Source of the DNA: Dermacentor variabilis
Taxonomy: Eukaryota > Arthropoda > Arachnida > Ixodida > Ixodidae
Direction of reading: 5' to 3'
DNA length: 64,000 bases
Assembly: GCF_050947875.1 (NCBI RefSeq)
Contig: NC_134576.1
Location: 54,254,255-54,318,254 of the forward strand
The notes below the pieces were generated by a model that did no database searches, was not told the DNA's origin, and saw nothing but the letters and a program-made list of their open reading frames with translations. Below, piece after piece: positions 1 through 10,136 of the stretch. Numbering within the stretch: position 1 is the stretch's first letter; the number at the start of each line of letters is the position of its first letter. A program made the translations under genes and the position numbers.

Positions 1-1354
1 TTAATGGTGCATGGGTTCCCATCGCCTTCTTTTCCTGGAAGTTGTGCAACACTGAGCATCGATACAGCACTTTCACACAGGAGCTGCTTGCTGCCTGCCT
101 TGCTGTGGCACACTTCAGGTACTTCCGCGAAGTTCGAGAAATCATCATTCTCACCTACCACAAGCATCCCACTTCCATCATACATTCCTTCACCACCAAC
201 CACTCCCCTCGAGATTTCCGTCATCTTGCTTCCCTTGCCAAGTTCACGACTGACATACGCTATGTGAAAAGCAGCCTCAACAGTGCCTCTGAGCCGCATC
301 GGCAATAACGCCACAACAGGTCTCGCTGACCTCTCCTTGTTGTCGCTTGTGGCGATACATTTGACCCCGAGTTCCCACACCTCCGGTCTTCTACATGACT
401 CTGCCTGGAACAGGTTCCCTTTCGCGACCAGGAGGTCATGCTCTAATGCGATGTTTCAGCTAGCTGTGCTCACATCTACGTCTTTTCTCTTCTTCATTGT
501 GCTGTCTTTGATTTTCGATTTGATGCAATCGCTCTGCCACCCAGGTGTATGTGCCACGAAAGACCTTCTCACCAAACGCTACGCCTGGCCTAGCGTATAC
601 CGACATGTATGATGGAGTTCATGCTTACACAGTCTGCCAGCATTAGAAGGTGGAACGACGTACCAAGCCTCCGTGGGTACAATTTCTGCTCTTTGATGCA
701 CGCTTCGACACCACTAATCTGGACATCGTCAGACCTTTGCCACCTTCTCTTGGTTACATGTACTTGCTTACGTGTATTGCTTGGTACACCCAGTGACCTG
801 CAGTGGCTCCCATGCCTGACATCACAGCGGACACAGTTGCCCGTACTTTACTGTTTAACTGGACCAGCAGTTTTGGTGTGTCGTCGACGGTGACTACTGA
901 CTGCGGCAGACAATTCGAGTCTGCGCTTTTCACATCCCCAACTTCTCTTCTCGGCTCAGTGCACACTCCCACAACTGCTTATCACCTAGCCTCCAACAGC
1001 AGCATCGAGAGGCTGCACCGGAAGTTGAAAGTAGTGCTTGCTGCTCAGCCTGCCAGTAGCGCTGCTTGGCCTTCGATAAACCCTCCGGCCAGAGCTCTGC
1101 TCATTAGCCGAGATTGTTTACGGCTGCATCCTACGCTTATCAGGTGATCTTGCCGTGCCTCTTTCACACAGCCTGTTCCTGATACAGCTTTTTCTGCCCA
1201 GCATCTGCGGACTTTCATGCAAACTTTGCATCCTTCGCCAACTTCTGCTCACGTGAGCCCACATGAAGTTTTCCTGCCCTCAAGCCTGCAAACATCCTCT
1301 CGTGTTTTCTTCCATATTGACGCACCTCGCCGTCCTCTTCAACGTCACTATGAC
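1..1354 (+). pseudogene. Gypsy-E: decayed Gypsy pol (RNase H to integrase), left piece
   Basis: This is a 5'-cut remnant of a Ty3/Gypsy pol polyprotein, already inside the RNase H domain at the window edge. Read in pieces, bases 10-300 give an RNase H segment (RYSTFTQELLAA, then SPRDFRHLASLAKFTTDIRYV). Bases 530-610 give the end of the integrase zinc-binding region (HPGVCATKDLLTKRYAWPSV). Bases 803-1080 give the integrase core (TTDCGRQFES, then IERLHRKLK). Bases 1170-1354 give the C-terminal linker typical of this family. The frame changes several times and stops are present, so it is dead. Coding sense resumes at 3083 after the Penelope insertion, starting inside the HYDGPF motif. The domains are clear from sequence; the Gypsy assignment follows family knowledge. 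Confidence 0.8.
1344..1354. repeat. Target-site duplication, left copy (Penelope insertion)
   Basis: GTCACTATGAC occurs here and again at 3072-3082, exactly bracketing the Penelope double copy. Removing the insert and one copy rejoins the Gypsy pol reading frame across the HYDGPF motif, so this is a genuine insertion footprint. Confidence 0.85.
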
Positions 1355-1522
1355 AAATGCCAGCAAACTTGAAAGTAGCAAAAATCGAGAAGCAGAGATA
1401 GACAAAGCGACAGGAAGGTGGCCTGACTAACAACTAAACTTCATTCATAAAAACGACGTCCCCCAAGTCAGCACTGAACATGCGTAAGGCACAACATAAC
1501 AAAAACACGGTCAACAACATAT

Positions 1523-2348
1523 CTATACATGTCTACACTGATCAAGAAATAAAAGCTCTTTCTTGGTAAGGAACACAGACGGTGCACTTATACACTTCTC
1601 AGGGCCAAGTTTGTAAATGCAATAGGCTTCAATCAACTCTCTTTCCTGCTGAGTCTTAGCCTTCCCCAAGAATGAAGCGTCCCTGAAGATGGGATTACAA
1701 CCGCACTCCTTACAATGTAGTGGTAGATTACCTCCTGTGCCTGTGGATATTAGATTCGCATGCTCACGCATCCGATCATTCACACAGTGACCGGTTCGTC
1801 CTATGTAATCTCCACCACATGTCAAAGGAATACTGTACACCACACACATATCACACATGCGATGCTTTGCGACATGCTTGGTATTGCACGTACTCCTTCG
1901 CAAACTGTGCTGCAAGACCCTCATGCAAAGTTTTGCAAGCTTACAAGGTGCCGAACAAACCAATCTGATGTCGTTCCTTGCAGCAACCTTTTTCAATCTG
2001 TGTGAAATGCCATGTACATACGGCATAACCACCACATTCCTTTTTTATATTGTCTCACACTTTGCGATCCCCTCTGTTTTTCATTTTCGAACACTTGTAC
2101 ACAGATTCAGCCACTGCAGTGATCAAAGTCTTTGGATAGCCTGCTGCTACCAGTCTCCTGCCTTGCTGGGCGGCACTGTCGTGCATTAGATGCATACAAC
2201 TCTTTTCCATCGCATTCGACACGCACAAAAAGGCTATGCCATGCTTGACCAGTTTTGAGTGAGCGGATTGGTACGGTAGCAACGTCTTTTTAGTTCTTGG
2301 ATCATAAGCCCAGCAAACATGACATTGAGTATGGAAGGTTAGAGTCAA
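1523..2348 (-). pseudogene. Penelope-like Pol: RT thumb/linker and GIY-YIG endonuclease
   Basis: Bases 2348-2055 on the minus strand encode the end of the Penelope reverse transcriptase and linker (KKTLLPYQSAHSKLVKHGI). After a frame break, bases 2035-1523 encode the GIY-YIG domain: VVYSIPLTCGGDYIGRTG carries the GIY-YIG-like motif, followed by the conserved R of NDRMREH, a Cys-rich stretch (HCKECGC) and the E of QERELIEAYCIYKLG. The RT palm is absent, so the copy is 5' truncated. The C-terminus (SVFLTKKELLFLDQ) matches the plus-strand partner at 2543-2860. The domains are secure; nothing suggests activity. Confidence 0.8.
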
Positions 2349-2489
2349 ACCTAAAAACCTGATGGAATCTTCTTGTGGTGCGTCGTGGGTAAAACTAAGA
2401 TGTCAAGAGCAATGCCGAAAAGCTGATAAGATACTGCAAATAATGTCAGTGTGACAATCACTTCGTCCAATACTTAAGAGAACAAGGAA

Positions 2490-2860
2490 ATCATCAACAT
2501 ACCAAGCATGTCGCAAAGCACTGCACGTGTGACACATTTGTAGTGTACAGTATTCCTCTGACATGTGGTAGACATTACACAGGACAAACTGGTCGCTGTG
2601 TAAGTGATCGGATGCGTGAGCATGCGAATGTAATACCCACAGGCACAGGTGGTAATCTTCCACTGCGTTGTAAGGAGTGTGGTTGTAATCTCATCTTCAG
2701 TGACGTTTCAATCTTGGGAAAGGCTAAGACGCAGCAGGAAAGAGAGTTGATTGAAGCCTATCGCATCTATAGACTTGGCCCCGAGAAGTGTGTAAGTGCG
2801 CCGTCTGTGTTCCTTACCAAGAAAGAGCTTTTATTTCTTGTATATTTCGTGTATAGATAA
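2490..2860 (+). pseudogene. Penelope-like GIY-YIG endonuclease, second copy
   Basis: This encodes the same GIY-YIG region as the minus-strand copy (YSIPLTCGRHYTGQTGRCV, then RMREHANV, KECGC, QERELIEAYRIYRLGP). Only the endonuclease is present, which fits deep 5' truncation during target-primed reverse transcription. Homology to the partner continues past the stop through the 3' untranslated region to about base 3030. The two copies differ at many positions, so they are either old or came from different source copies. The pair starts from a junction near 2400-2490, where neither matches the other. Confidence 0.8.
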
Positions 2861-3071
2861 GGTGTTGACCGTGTTTTTGCTATGTTGTGCCTTGCATATG
2901 TTTAGTACGGACTTGGGGGACGCAGGTTCCATGAATGAAGTTCAGTTGTTAGTCCAGCCACCTTCCTGTCGCTTTGTCTATGTCTGCTTCTCAATTTTTT
3001 TTCTACATTTAAGTTTGCTGGCATTCTCCTAGTATAACCATGTACCAACTAGCCCAACCATCCCCTCTCAT

Positions 3072-3082
3072 GTCACTATGAC
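3072..3082. repeat. Target-site duplication, right copy (Penelope insertion)
   Basis: Identical to 1344-1354 (GTCACTATGAC). It marks the right boundary of the Penelope insertion. Confidence 0.85.
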
Positions 3083-3202
3083 GGCCCCTTCCCAGTTGCC
3101 AAACGTTCAGTACACCACTTTACTAGACTGTACAATGGGCATGATGACACAATCACTCTAGAGAGGATCGAACCTTCCCCCATCATCAGTGTGCCCACCT
3201 GA
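3083..3202 (+). pseudogene. Gypsy-E pol C-terminus, continued after the Penelope insertion
   Basis: Starting at the duplicated HYD codons, the plus strand reads GPFPVAKRSVHHFT and then DDTITLERIEPSPI, the standard C-terminal segment of Gypsy pol after the integrase, ending at a TGA at 3200-3202. It is the direct continuation of the 1-1354 fragment. No LTR can be recognised downstream. Confidence 0.75.
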
Positions 3203-5208
3203 ATGGCTTTTCAAGCGACCACAGCCACCTTGTCTGCAGGGGGGGGGGGGGTAAACTTGTGGTGCACCTTCCTCCTCCTTCCGGCGCTGCCCTGGTCAAC
3301 CACATCAGCTGGCGTGAAGATAGGCTAGACGGAAGAGGAATGGATAGTAGGTGGATCCGCAGTTGGGTCTCGCGCAACTGCTGAAAGAAAGTTGCAAAGT
3401 ATTTCATTGTGCTTAGCAGCCCACACACCAACATAAGATTGACTGCTAATTGCATTAAAGTCACTAATCAGTTCCAAAGGATGGATGCACTGCCAACTTG
3501 TTTTCTTTGTTTTCAAAAAAGTTATTTCCTCCACCTCAACCGCTTGATGACTTTCTGGTGTCTTGTGATGCCAGCTGTTGTTAACATTCGTCTCCTCATA
3601 CATATTGTCATGATCAACCAACTTAAGTTCAATACAGGATGAAGGCTTCTCCCAGCATGCTGACAAGCAGGAAGTGTGGGTGAATAGTTTTGAAAGTGTT
3701 TACACAGATTCTACTGCTGTCATAATTCTCAAGAAGAGAGTTAAGAAGAGTGTTAGGAGAGAAAATGCAATCTCCTTATTATTCACTGCATGTTGGCAAG
3801 AAGTTCTCGCTTTGCTGGATTGGGAAAAATGAGATATGTGAGGGCACACAGGCAAAATGCTGTTTGCATGCATCATCGTACTGGGGGACGTCTGGTTGCT
3901 GCTTAACACCACTGCCACCAAAATGTAGCGGGAGTCCGGTGCCTTGAATGCGTTCCAAGTATTACACGACCCACCCAAATCTGAGCCATTACAGAAACCA
4001 GCTATTCCCCTTACCCATTGCTGCTCTATCCTTCTGTTTGCCCTTCTCTTCCTCTTCTTTCACTTGTGGCATTCTTTGTTACTGTTACAATATCTTTGTG
4101 TGCAGAAGAGCGACTTGGAAAGACACCAGTACACTCGGAAAGCTGACAAACCTTTTGAGAACATGAAATGCCCATAGTCTGCCATTGAGCGAAACGAGCT
4201 GTATTTGCATACGCAGCAAAGGCAATGAGCTGCGAGTAGTACATTTTACTGCAGGACGTTTCCTTCACAAACTTTGGTACATATTGCTGAAATGTTATAA
4301 AAAGAAAGAAGCTAGAGAAAGAATACAGTCAGGTATGAGTGATGCTAAGTTTTTTATGTACTTAGAACAAAAGCTTTCTTTTAATGTGGTATGTCATACA
4401 TGGATGCAATCAATGGCACCCCATTTGTACTGGTCTTTAGTTACTCGAAATGCTGTTTTTCTACGTGCTTTGTTCACCATTTAATGAGAATCATTTACCA
4501 AAGTCCTCAAATATTTGTTCCAGAGTGCGTTGGAACCACTTGTAGCAGTTGTTTTCATAAGTTGTCTTTTATGAAGATTTTTTTCACAGCATTGCAAAAA
4601 GTGAGCAAGAAATATTACTAGTACTGACCATCTACATGGCTGGAATGCAGTCCTCTAGATTGTGTTTTCAATTAACAATATCCACATCTTGGCTTCAGTA
4701 TACAAGCGGATCAGCGATGTTTGGCTCCATTTTCAGAGCTAAACAATTGTTTATCAGTTGACACCATGGTGAATTTCCACACTCACAACAAAATTGCTGA
4801 CATCACTGCCTGGCCTTTATATTGGGTGACGTGGACAGCTGCTTCCTTGACACTTGCAAGCAGTCTTTGTACTTTGAGAACACTATACTGGTGTGCAAAT
4901 GTACAACAACATATTGAACTCTTCAAAGGAAAGAACTACGTACGTATAAACTAACATTAAAAATAAAGAAAGCACTAGCTCTTCCCAAAAAGCTCTCCTA
5001 CTTATTAAAATGAAACTTATGCCCTAAGATGACATAAGTCGCATTTGAAAGATAAATACAAAGATACATACTGCATGAGATAAAATAAAGATAATAAGGT
5101 AAGATAGATACTTGCATGACTGATCTTGGCTATCTTGCCAGCTAAGTGCACAAAAAGCATAGCCTGTTATGATGTGCCACACTGTTTTCTAAAGTTTGGT
5201 TCTTATTA
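3203..5208. other. No recognisable gene
   Basis: About 2 kb without a convincing coding region or known repeat. It holds a poly-G run near 3240-3252 and AT-rich sequence. The short ORFs here lack family motifs and codon structure. Confidence 0.6.
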
Positions 5209-6539
5209 CGAGGTGTGTTCAAAAAGAAACTGAACTTTTGCTATAGCATCTTTATTGTTTATAGTACTAGTTTAGGCACTCTCCCCCTCAAATCAGTCCC
5301 CTCTATTGGCAATACACTCTTCCCATTGTTTCTTCCATTTTTGAAAAGCCTCCTGGAATGCACTATCTGGGATGGTGGTCAGATCTCTTGTTGCATTGTC
5401 CTGAATCTACTCTGTAGTTTGGAAACGGCGTCCTTTCAACTTGGTCTTAAGTTTGGGATACAGGAAAATGTCTGCTGGGGCTAGGTCCGGAGAATATGAT
5501 GGATGGGGCACTGTGAGAGTGGGACGTCTTGCTAGATAGCTCTGGACAAGGATTGACGCATGAGCCGGCACATTGTCATGATGCAGCATCCAAGTCTGGT
5601 TTTCCCACAATTCAGGCCTCTTACAGCGCACAGTGTCCCTCAAATGTGCTAGAATTCCCTGGTAGACTTCCTTGTTAACATCTCACCATGTGGTACAGAT
5701 TCCTGCTGGACAATGCCTTTGCAGTCAAAGAACACAACCAGCATTACCACGATCTTTGACCGACTCATGCATGCTTTTTTGGACAAGGAGACCCTTTGCC
5801 CACCCATTGTGACTACACCTTTGTTTCAATATCATGGCCATAAACCCACACCTCATCGCCTGTTACAATGTTCTTAAGGAAGTTTCGATTGTCAGTGGCA
5901 GTGGCAAGCAGTTCCTGGCTGATCTTAACACGGGTTTGTCTCAGATCATAAGTCAACAAACGTGGAATGAATTTTGTATTGACACAATGCATCCCAAGTT
6001 TGTCACTCAAAATTTGATGGCATGATCCTACACTGATGCCCACTTCCACAGCAACTTCTCGAACAGTTAAACAGCAATTTTCACGAATCAGAGCAAGAAC
6101 TGTCTTGACATGGTCATCATCTGTTGATGTGGAAGGTTGTCTAGGCTCGGCATTGTCACCGACCGACATTCTGCCATGTTCAAAGCTCTTAAAGCATTCA
6201 TAGCACTGCAAGCAACTCATACAGTGCTCCCCGTTTGCTTGGATAAGCAACCAAAACGTCTCTGTGAAAGTTTTGCCAAGTTTGTAGCAATATTTCACAC
6301 ACATATGCACATTGTTCTTCAAGCTCTCTCACTGTCACTTTGGCGCTGATCCGACGAACAGCTTGTGGACCTGTTCACTTCAGCAGCTGTAGCTCACAAA
6401 ATAATGGCCAGAGTGAAATGAAGCAAATGGCAGTTTGTTGTTTAAACCTGCTGTTACGCGCGCTCAGTGGCTGCAGTGCACTTCCTCTGCTGGTTGGCAC
6501 ACTATTTCAAAAGTGTGGTTTCTTTTTGAACACACCTTG
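5209..6539 (-). mobile_element. Complete mariner transposon (1,331 bp)
   Basis: Both ends carry the same inverted repeat of about 32 bp. The left starts CGAGGTGTGTTCAAAAAG at 5209 and the right, read inward, starts CAAGGTGTGTTCAAAAAG from 6539, with only a few mismatches over 32 positions. A TA dinucleotide lies immediately outside each end (5207-5208, 6540-6541), the mariner target duplication. The length is normal for mariner. Inside is a minus-strand transposase with the DD34D pattern. The coding region is broken, so the copy is non-autonomous. Confidence 0.93.
5407..6352 (-). pseudogene. mariner transposase, frameshifted
   Basis: The N-terminal part (6322-5813) contains the helix-turn-helix region (CYECFKSFEHGRMSV, TVREVAVEVGISVGSCHQIL) and ends with the first catalytic aspartate in TGDEVWVYGHD, followed by a stop. 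The middle (about 5812-5645) reads in another frame (SKKACMSRSKIVVMLVVFFD) and contains a TAG. The C-terminal part (5643-5407) carries the second and third aspartates in HHDNVPAHAS and SPDLAPADIFLYPKLK, with 34 residues between them. This DD34D spacing defines mariner. The catalytic triad survives on paper, but in three disrupted pieces. Confidence 0.9.
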
Positions 6540-6745
6540 TACCTGAAACACCTTGCATAAAAGGGCATAAAAGGAACACACTTCATACAAACTGAGTCAG
6601 CATTATTAATGCTGACTCATTATGTATGTACAAGTCTGACTCATCTTGAACTGCTGACATTGTAGACTGTTCAAACGTAAAACGCCTTCGTTTGCCTTAA
6701 CCAGCACTCCACTTGACCTTGTACTGGGAAGGGGGGGGTGGGGTA

Positions 6746-6903
6746 GGGGGTATTCTGTAAGAATCCACCTAGTGGACTGTCCATTTCGGCCCCTGCTGAT
6801 GGATGCAGCTTTACGAGAGAGGAGGAGACGAGCGGCCCTAGCCAATCAGCAGCGGCTGAAATGAACAGTGCACTAGGTGGACCCTTACAGAATACCCCCC
6901 CCC
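6746..6903. repeat. Near-palindromic foldback repeat (MITE-like)
   Basis: The arm at 6746-6787 (GGGGGTATTCTGTAAG, then CCACCTAGT) is repeated inverted at 6858-6903, with few mismatches over about 40 bp. The central part also pairs imperfectly (CTGCTGAT on one side, ATCAGCAG on the other). No ORF of note and no obvious target duplication. This could be a small non-autonomous DNA transposon or a foldback element. Confidence 0.6.
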
Positions 6904-8425
6904 TGCTTTCCTGTGCAAGTAGCATCATCGAAGATGCGACGGCAGCTTGACACGTCAGTCAGCCATTATCAATGGGAGTCATAGAAAAGTTGTATGGGCA
7001 AGATACAGAAAACTATTGCATGCCACGATGTGCGTAGAAACTTTTTCTGTTATTAGTGATCTAAACAATGTTTCCTACAAAGCTTTTCTACAACTACATA
7101 CAGAAGAAACTCTTTGATACGATCCCACGTTGTATGATTTCCTGGAAGCAATGTTCATGATCAAGATTGACAAAAATTACCCAATACAGTTCTATTTCTT
7201 TTTTGCTATTTATACGTTTCAGGAAATCGCAATCTTTTGGCACCAACATTCATTATATCGCCAAACTGCAATTGTATGGTGCGTTTTCTGATCACTAGAT
7301 CCCATGTAAACAGGAAAAGGTGCGAGGCAGGCATGACTGATAGCAGTAGGTGCCCGTCATGTGAGAATGCCTCCACGCACTCAGTTTCCTATTCCGAAAC
7401 CTGCAAGTCTCCTTACAGGGGCCATTGCACCTCGCCATTCACAGCGATCGTCGTCAACCCATTGCAGTAATCATCTTCACTTATCTGTTTCACAGCACTT
7501 GCGCTGCAAGAAGCTACTGATCCAGGCCGAATTTCAGGAATGCGAATGTGAATTTGGCAAAGCCGAAAGAGACAATGCGTACGTTGGGTTGCTCAACCCT
7601 CCCCCCCCCACCCCCAGATCAGCGTGCATCGGCATCTCGTGCTGCAATGATTCACGCAAAGCTTCTACTTGCGAAGATGTCAACTAAAGCGAGTCCACTC
7701 TATTTTTCTGTGACTTTAGATCGCACGTTTTCCCGGTTAGGATGCTTTTTCTTGCAGTTTTTCCAAAACACATGAACGAGATTCACTGTATTTGTATATA
7801 TGTTCACCACTACATGTCTCTTGAACTTTTGAATACAGGGGCTAGTTTAAACCATCAATTGGCACATGTTTAACTAGTTCTGCCATTTTGCAGCCATCAG
7901 AGGCTGCAAGCTGCATTTCTCCCATTTGTTCTTGCTTCGAGAGGAACCCATTTGTACGAAATAAACTGAAAAGTTCATTATACATGACCTTTGCAATTTC
8001 AGACTGCTTGACATATTCAATATCTTTTTCCTTTTTGTGTGATCTGAAGTTTCACGCAAGGTCTACCCCAGAACTTGAGGGTTCAAATGTGTCAAAACAC
8101 ACTATGGTAGGCATGTTTTTCAGCTCTTTATAATTTTACTAAACTCTAACTTACTGGTACAATTAAAAGCATTCATACACACTTTGCTTAAATACAAATT
8201 ATGAGCACTTTCTGCAAATTAATAAGTTATATCTACAGTGCATAGTTTACAGGGTTTCTTTTTTGTTTGTAGTGCTAATGTCTTTTTCTTCTTTTTCTAT
8301 GTGATAGTCATTGCTACATCTCAGATGAAGTGCTCTACAATAGTGTATTCATGTACTTCCCTACATTATGGATACCAATATGCACTTTCAAGGAATGAGT
8401 ACAGCATATATAAAAAATGGTTAAC
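6904..8425. other. No clear gene; possible LINE remnant at 7270-7490
   Basis: Mostly unrecognised sequence. Around 7270-7490 the plus strand can be read as FLITRSHVNRKR and SSRCPSC, which faintly recalls the C-terminal zinc-knuckle region of LINE ORF2 (C..C....H....C), but the His/Cys spacing is not preserved and the frame shifts. I regard this as a weak hint only. The rest holds homopolymer runs (poly-C near 7598). Confidence 0.3.
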
Positions 8426-8429
8426 ATAT
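8426..8429. repeat. Gypsy-A target duplication ATAT (left)
   Basis: ATAT immediately precedes the 5' LTR and is repeated at 14543-14546 just after the 3' LTR: a 4-bp Gypsy-type duplication. Confidence 0.75.
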
Positions 8430-8613
8430 TGACGCATGTATTCTATGCAGACAACGACGACAATGGGAGCACTAACAAACTCCGCCTAGTGGGTCAGAGT
8501 GAGATTGGATGATGACGAAGAAGACGTGTCTCTGCTCTGTTTGTTTTTGAACAGATTGCCCTGTTGTTCGGGAAGAATGTCTCCCTGTGTTCTGTCCGCG
8601 TTGTACCGCAACA
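8430..8613 (+). repeat. Gypsy-A 5' LTR (184 bp)
   Basis: Starts TGACGCATG and ends CGCAACA. It matches 14353-14542 along its length, with a shorter GAC microsatellite near the start accounting for the 6-bp length difference. Confidence 0.9.
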
Positions 8614-8614
8614 C

Positions 8615-8628
8615 TGGTGGAGGTGCTC
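8615..8628 (+). promoter_or_regulatory. Gypsy-A primer binding site
   Basis: TGGTGGAGGTGCTC begins one base inside the 5' LTR. TGG is the complement of the CCA tail of a tRNA. The same 12-base core TGGTGGAGGTGC appears at the same place in Gypsy-B and Gypsy-C, supporting use of one tRNA primer, which I cannot name from the sequence alone. Confidence 0.75.
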
Positions 8629-8799
8629 GGTACTGACCGCGTCTGATGCGTCGGAGTCCTGTGAGTCGTTCATCTCGCCCGGAGGCACTGTCACCAATTA
8701 CGACACCCGTGCATCGCTTTAGTCGTCAACTGCTAGGGTTTTGCCCTGGAGTTTTCCGCTCTTCAACCACCTCTCTCCAGGAGCTGCACACATCTCGCA

Positions 8800-10136
8800 A
8801 TGGCCAAAACCAGTCCACCACAAGCACCCCAAACCACTCGCTTTCCCAGTCCACAACAGGTAACCGTTCTGCATCCACTGGTTCCCGATCGCTATAGCAG
8901 TGCAGTTTTCGAAGACATTGAAGACTGACTGGACAAGTATAAACATGTCGCACAGATTAATCACTCTTGATTTCACTCTTTCACAGATTTCACTCTTGAC
9001 GACAGTGGCCGTACTTGGTTCAAGAACCGTGAGGGTAGCCTCACGAGCTGGCATGACTTTCGGCAGAGGATCACGGATACTTTTGCGAGTGCTGACCGAT
9101 GCAACTGTGCCCAGTAAATGATGGAGCTACGCGTGCGACAACTTAATGAGTTGGTCACAATGTTCGCCGAAGACATGGCCCGCCTCTTTCGTAGAGCCGA
9201 CCCGAACATGACTGAAGATAGGAAGTTGCAATACCTCATGCGAGGTGTAAAAGAGCAGTTGTTCGCGGGGCATGTGCGCAATCTGCCAGTCACTGTCACT
9301 GAGTTTATCAAAGAAGCTACGGCTATTGAGCGGGCCCTTCACCAAAGATGCAGGCAATGCAATCGTCTTCACCAGCGCTACAATCAATGCCACCGCAGTG
9401 ACTGCCGAGTATCAGAACTCCTTGCGTGAGTTGGTCAGAGAGCTCATCAGAGAGGAAATTCAAAAGATTCTGACACCGACACAATTAAGATAGACTTGTC
9501 GCGTCAATCGCCGAAATGGTGCGTGACGAAATCCGGCAGGCGTTCCCGGTAACCAATCTTCAAGACCACCAGCGGCCCCTGAGTTACACCACCGCTGTCC
9601 AATGTCCACCACCGGTTGCAACCACATCGCCATGCCACCAGCCTCCGACAGCCGTTCCTTGGTCGCCTCCGCAAGAGGAGGCTTCGAAGCGCGCAGCCAT
9701 CATGCCGCTTCGGTCATACCACCAGCCGTCGTTTGCCGCGTCTTGGTCACCGCCGCAAAACGATGCTACGGGACGGCCGAAACTTCGGAGAACCAACGTA
9801 TGGCGCACTGTTGATAGACGCCCACTCTATTTTCACTGCGGAGGTACCGGCCATATTTCATGTCATTGCTGGCATCGTGACACATCATTTCGACCTCTTC
9901 GTCCGTGGTCCTATGGTCAACATGCAAATGACGATGCCATGCTAAGCCGCAACGACGCTGCTTTTCAGAGACCCCCAATAGCGCACCCGAGTGACGAGTC
10001 CATTCCCAATGATCGGTCCGATTTCGGCCGTCGGTCGCACTCTCCAACCCCTCCACGTCAGATGGCTTCATCTACTGGATGTACTTTTGCGGAGCTCCGA
10101 GGACGAAGGTCGCCCAGCCCCCGTCGGGGAAACTGA
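8800..10136 (+). pseudogene. Gypsy-A gag
   Basis: The ATG at 8800 opens a frame (MAKTSPPQAPQTTRF) that reads VFEDIED, hits a TGA where the family has Trp, then continues DKYKHVAQINH. After breaks it resumes as RTWFKNREGSLTSWHDFRQR, and at 9118 as ELRVRQLNELVTMFAEDMARL, typical of the tick Gypsy capsid. A frameshift between 9429 and 9516 moves it to another frame, where a zinc knuckle (YFHCGGTGHISCHC) and an Arg/Ser-rich tail ending at 10136 are found. Gag packages element RNA. The copy is broken by one nonsense codon and at least one frameshift. Confidence 0.82.

Larger units (their letters stand above)
1355..3071. mobile_element. Penelope-like element, two 5'-truncated copies head to head
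   Basis: The insertion consists of a minus-strand copy (about 1355-2400) and a plus-strand copy (about 2460-3071), each ending outward with the same 3' region. The left outer end reads, on the minus strand, like the right outer end (both contain AAGTTTGCTGGCATT, with slight variation), so the whole is a large inverted repeat. Both copies encode a GIY-YIG endonuclease. Penelope-like elements combine a telomerase-like reverse transcriptase with a GIY-YIG endonuclease and often insert as tandem or inverted partial copies. An 11-bp duplication flanks it, and the host site is a Gypsy pol. Confidence 0.85.

Noticed and set aside
3200..3460. Minus-strand ORFs around the poly-G tract
   Set aside because: They run through a homopolymer and the end of Gypsy pol in the wrong orientation; no family motif.
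7237..7775. Three overlapping plus-strand ORFs
   Set aside because: Only a faint Cys-rich likeness to LINE C-termini, without conserved spacing; too weak for a gene call.
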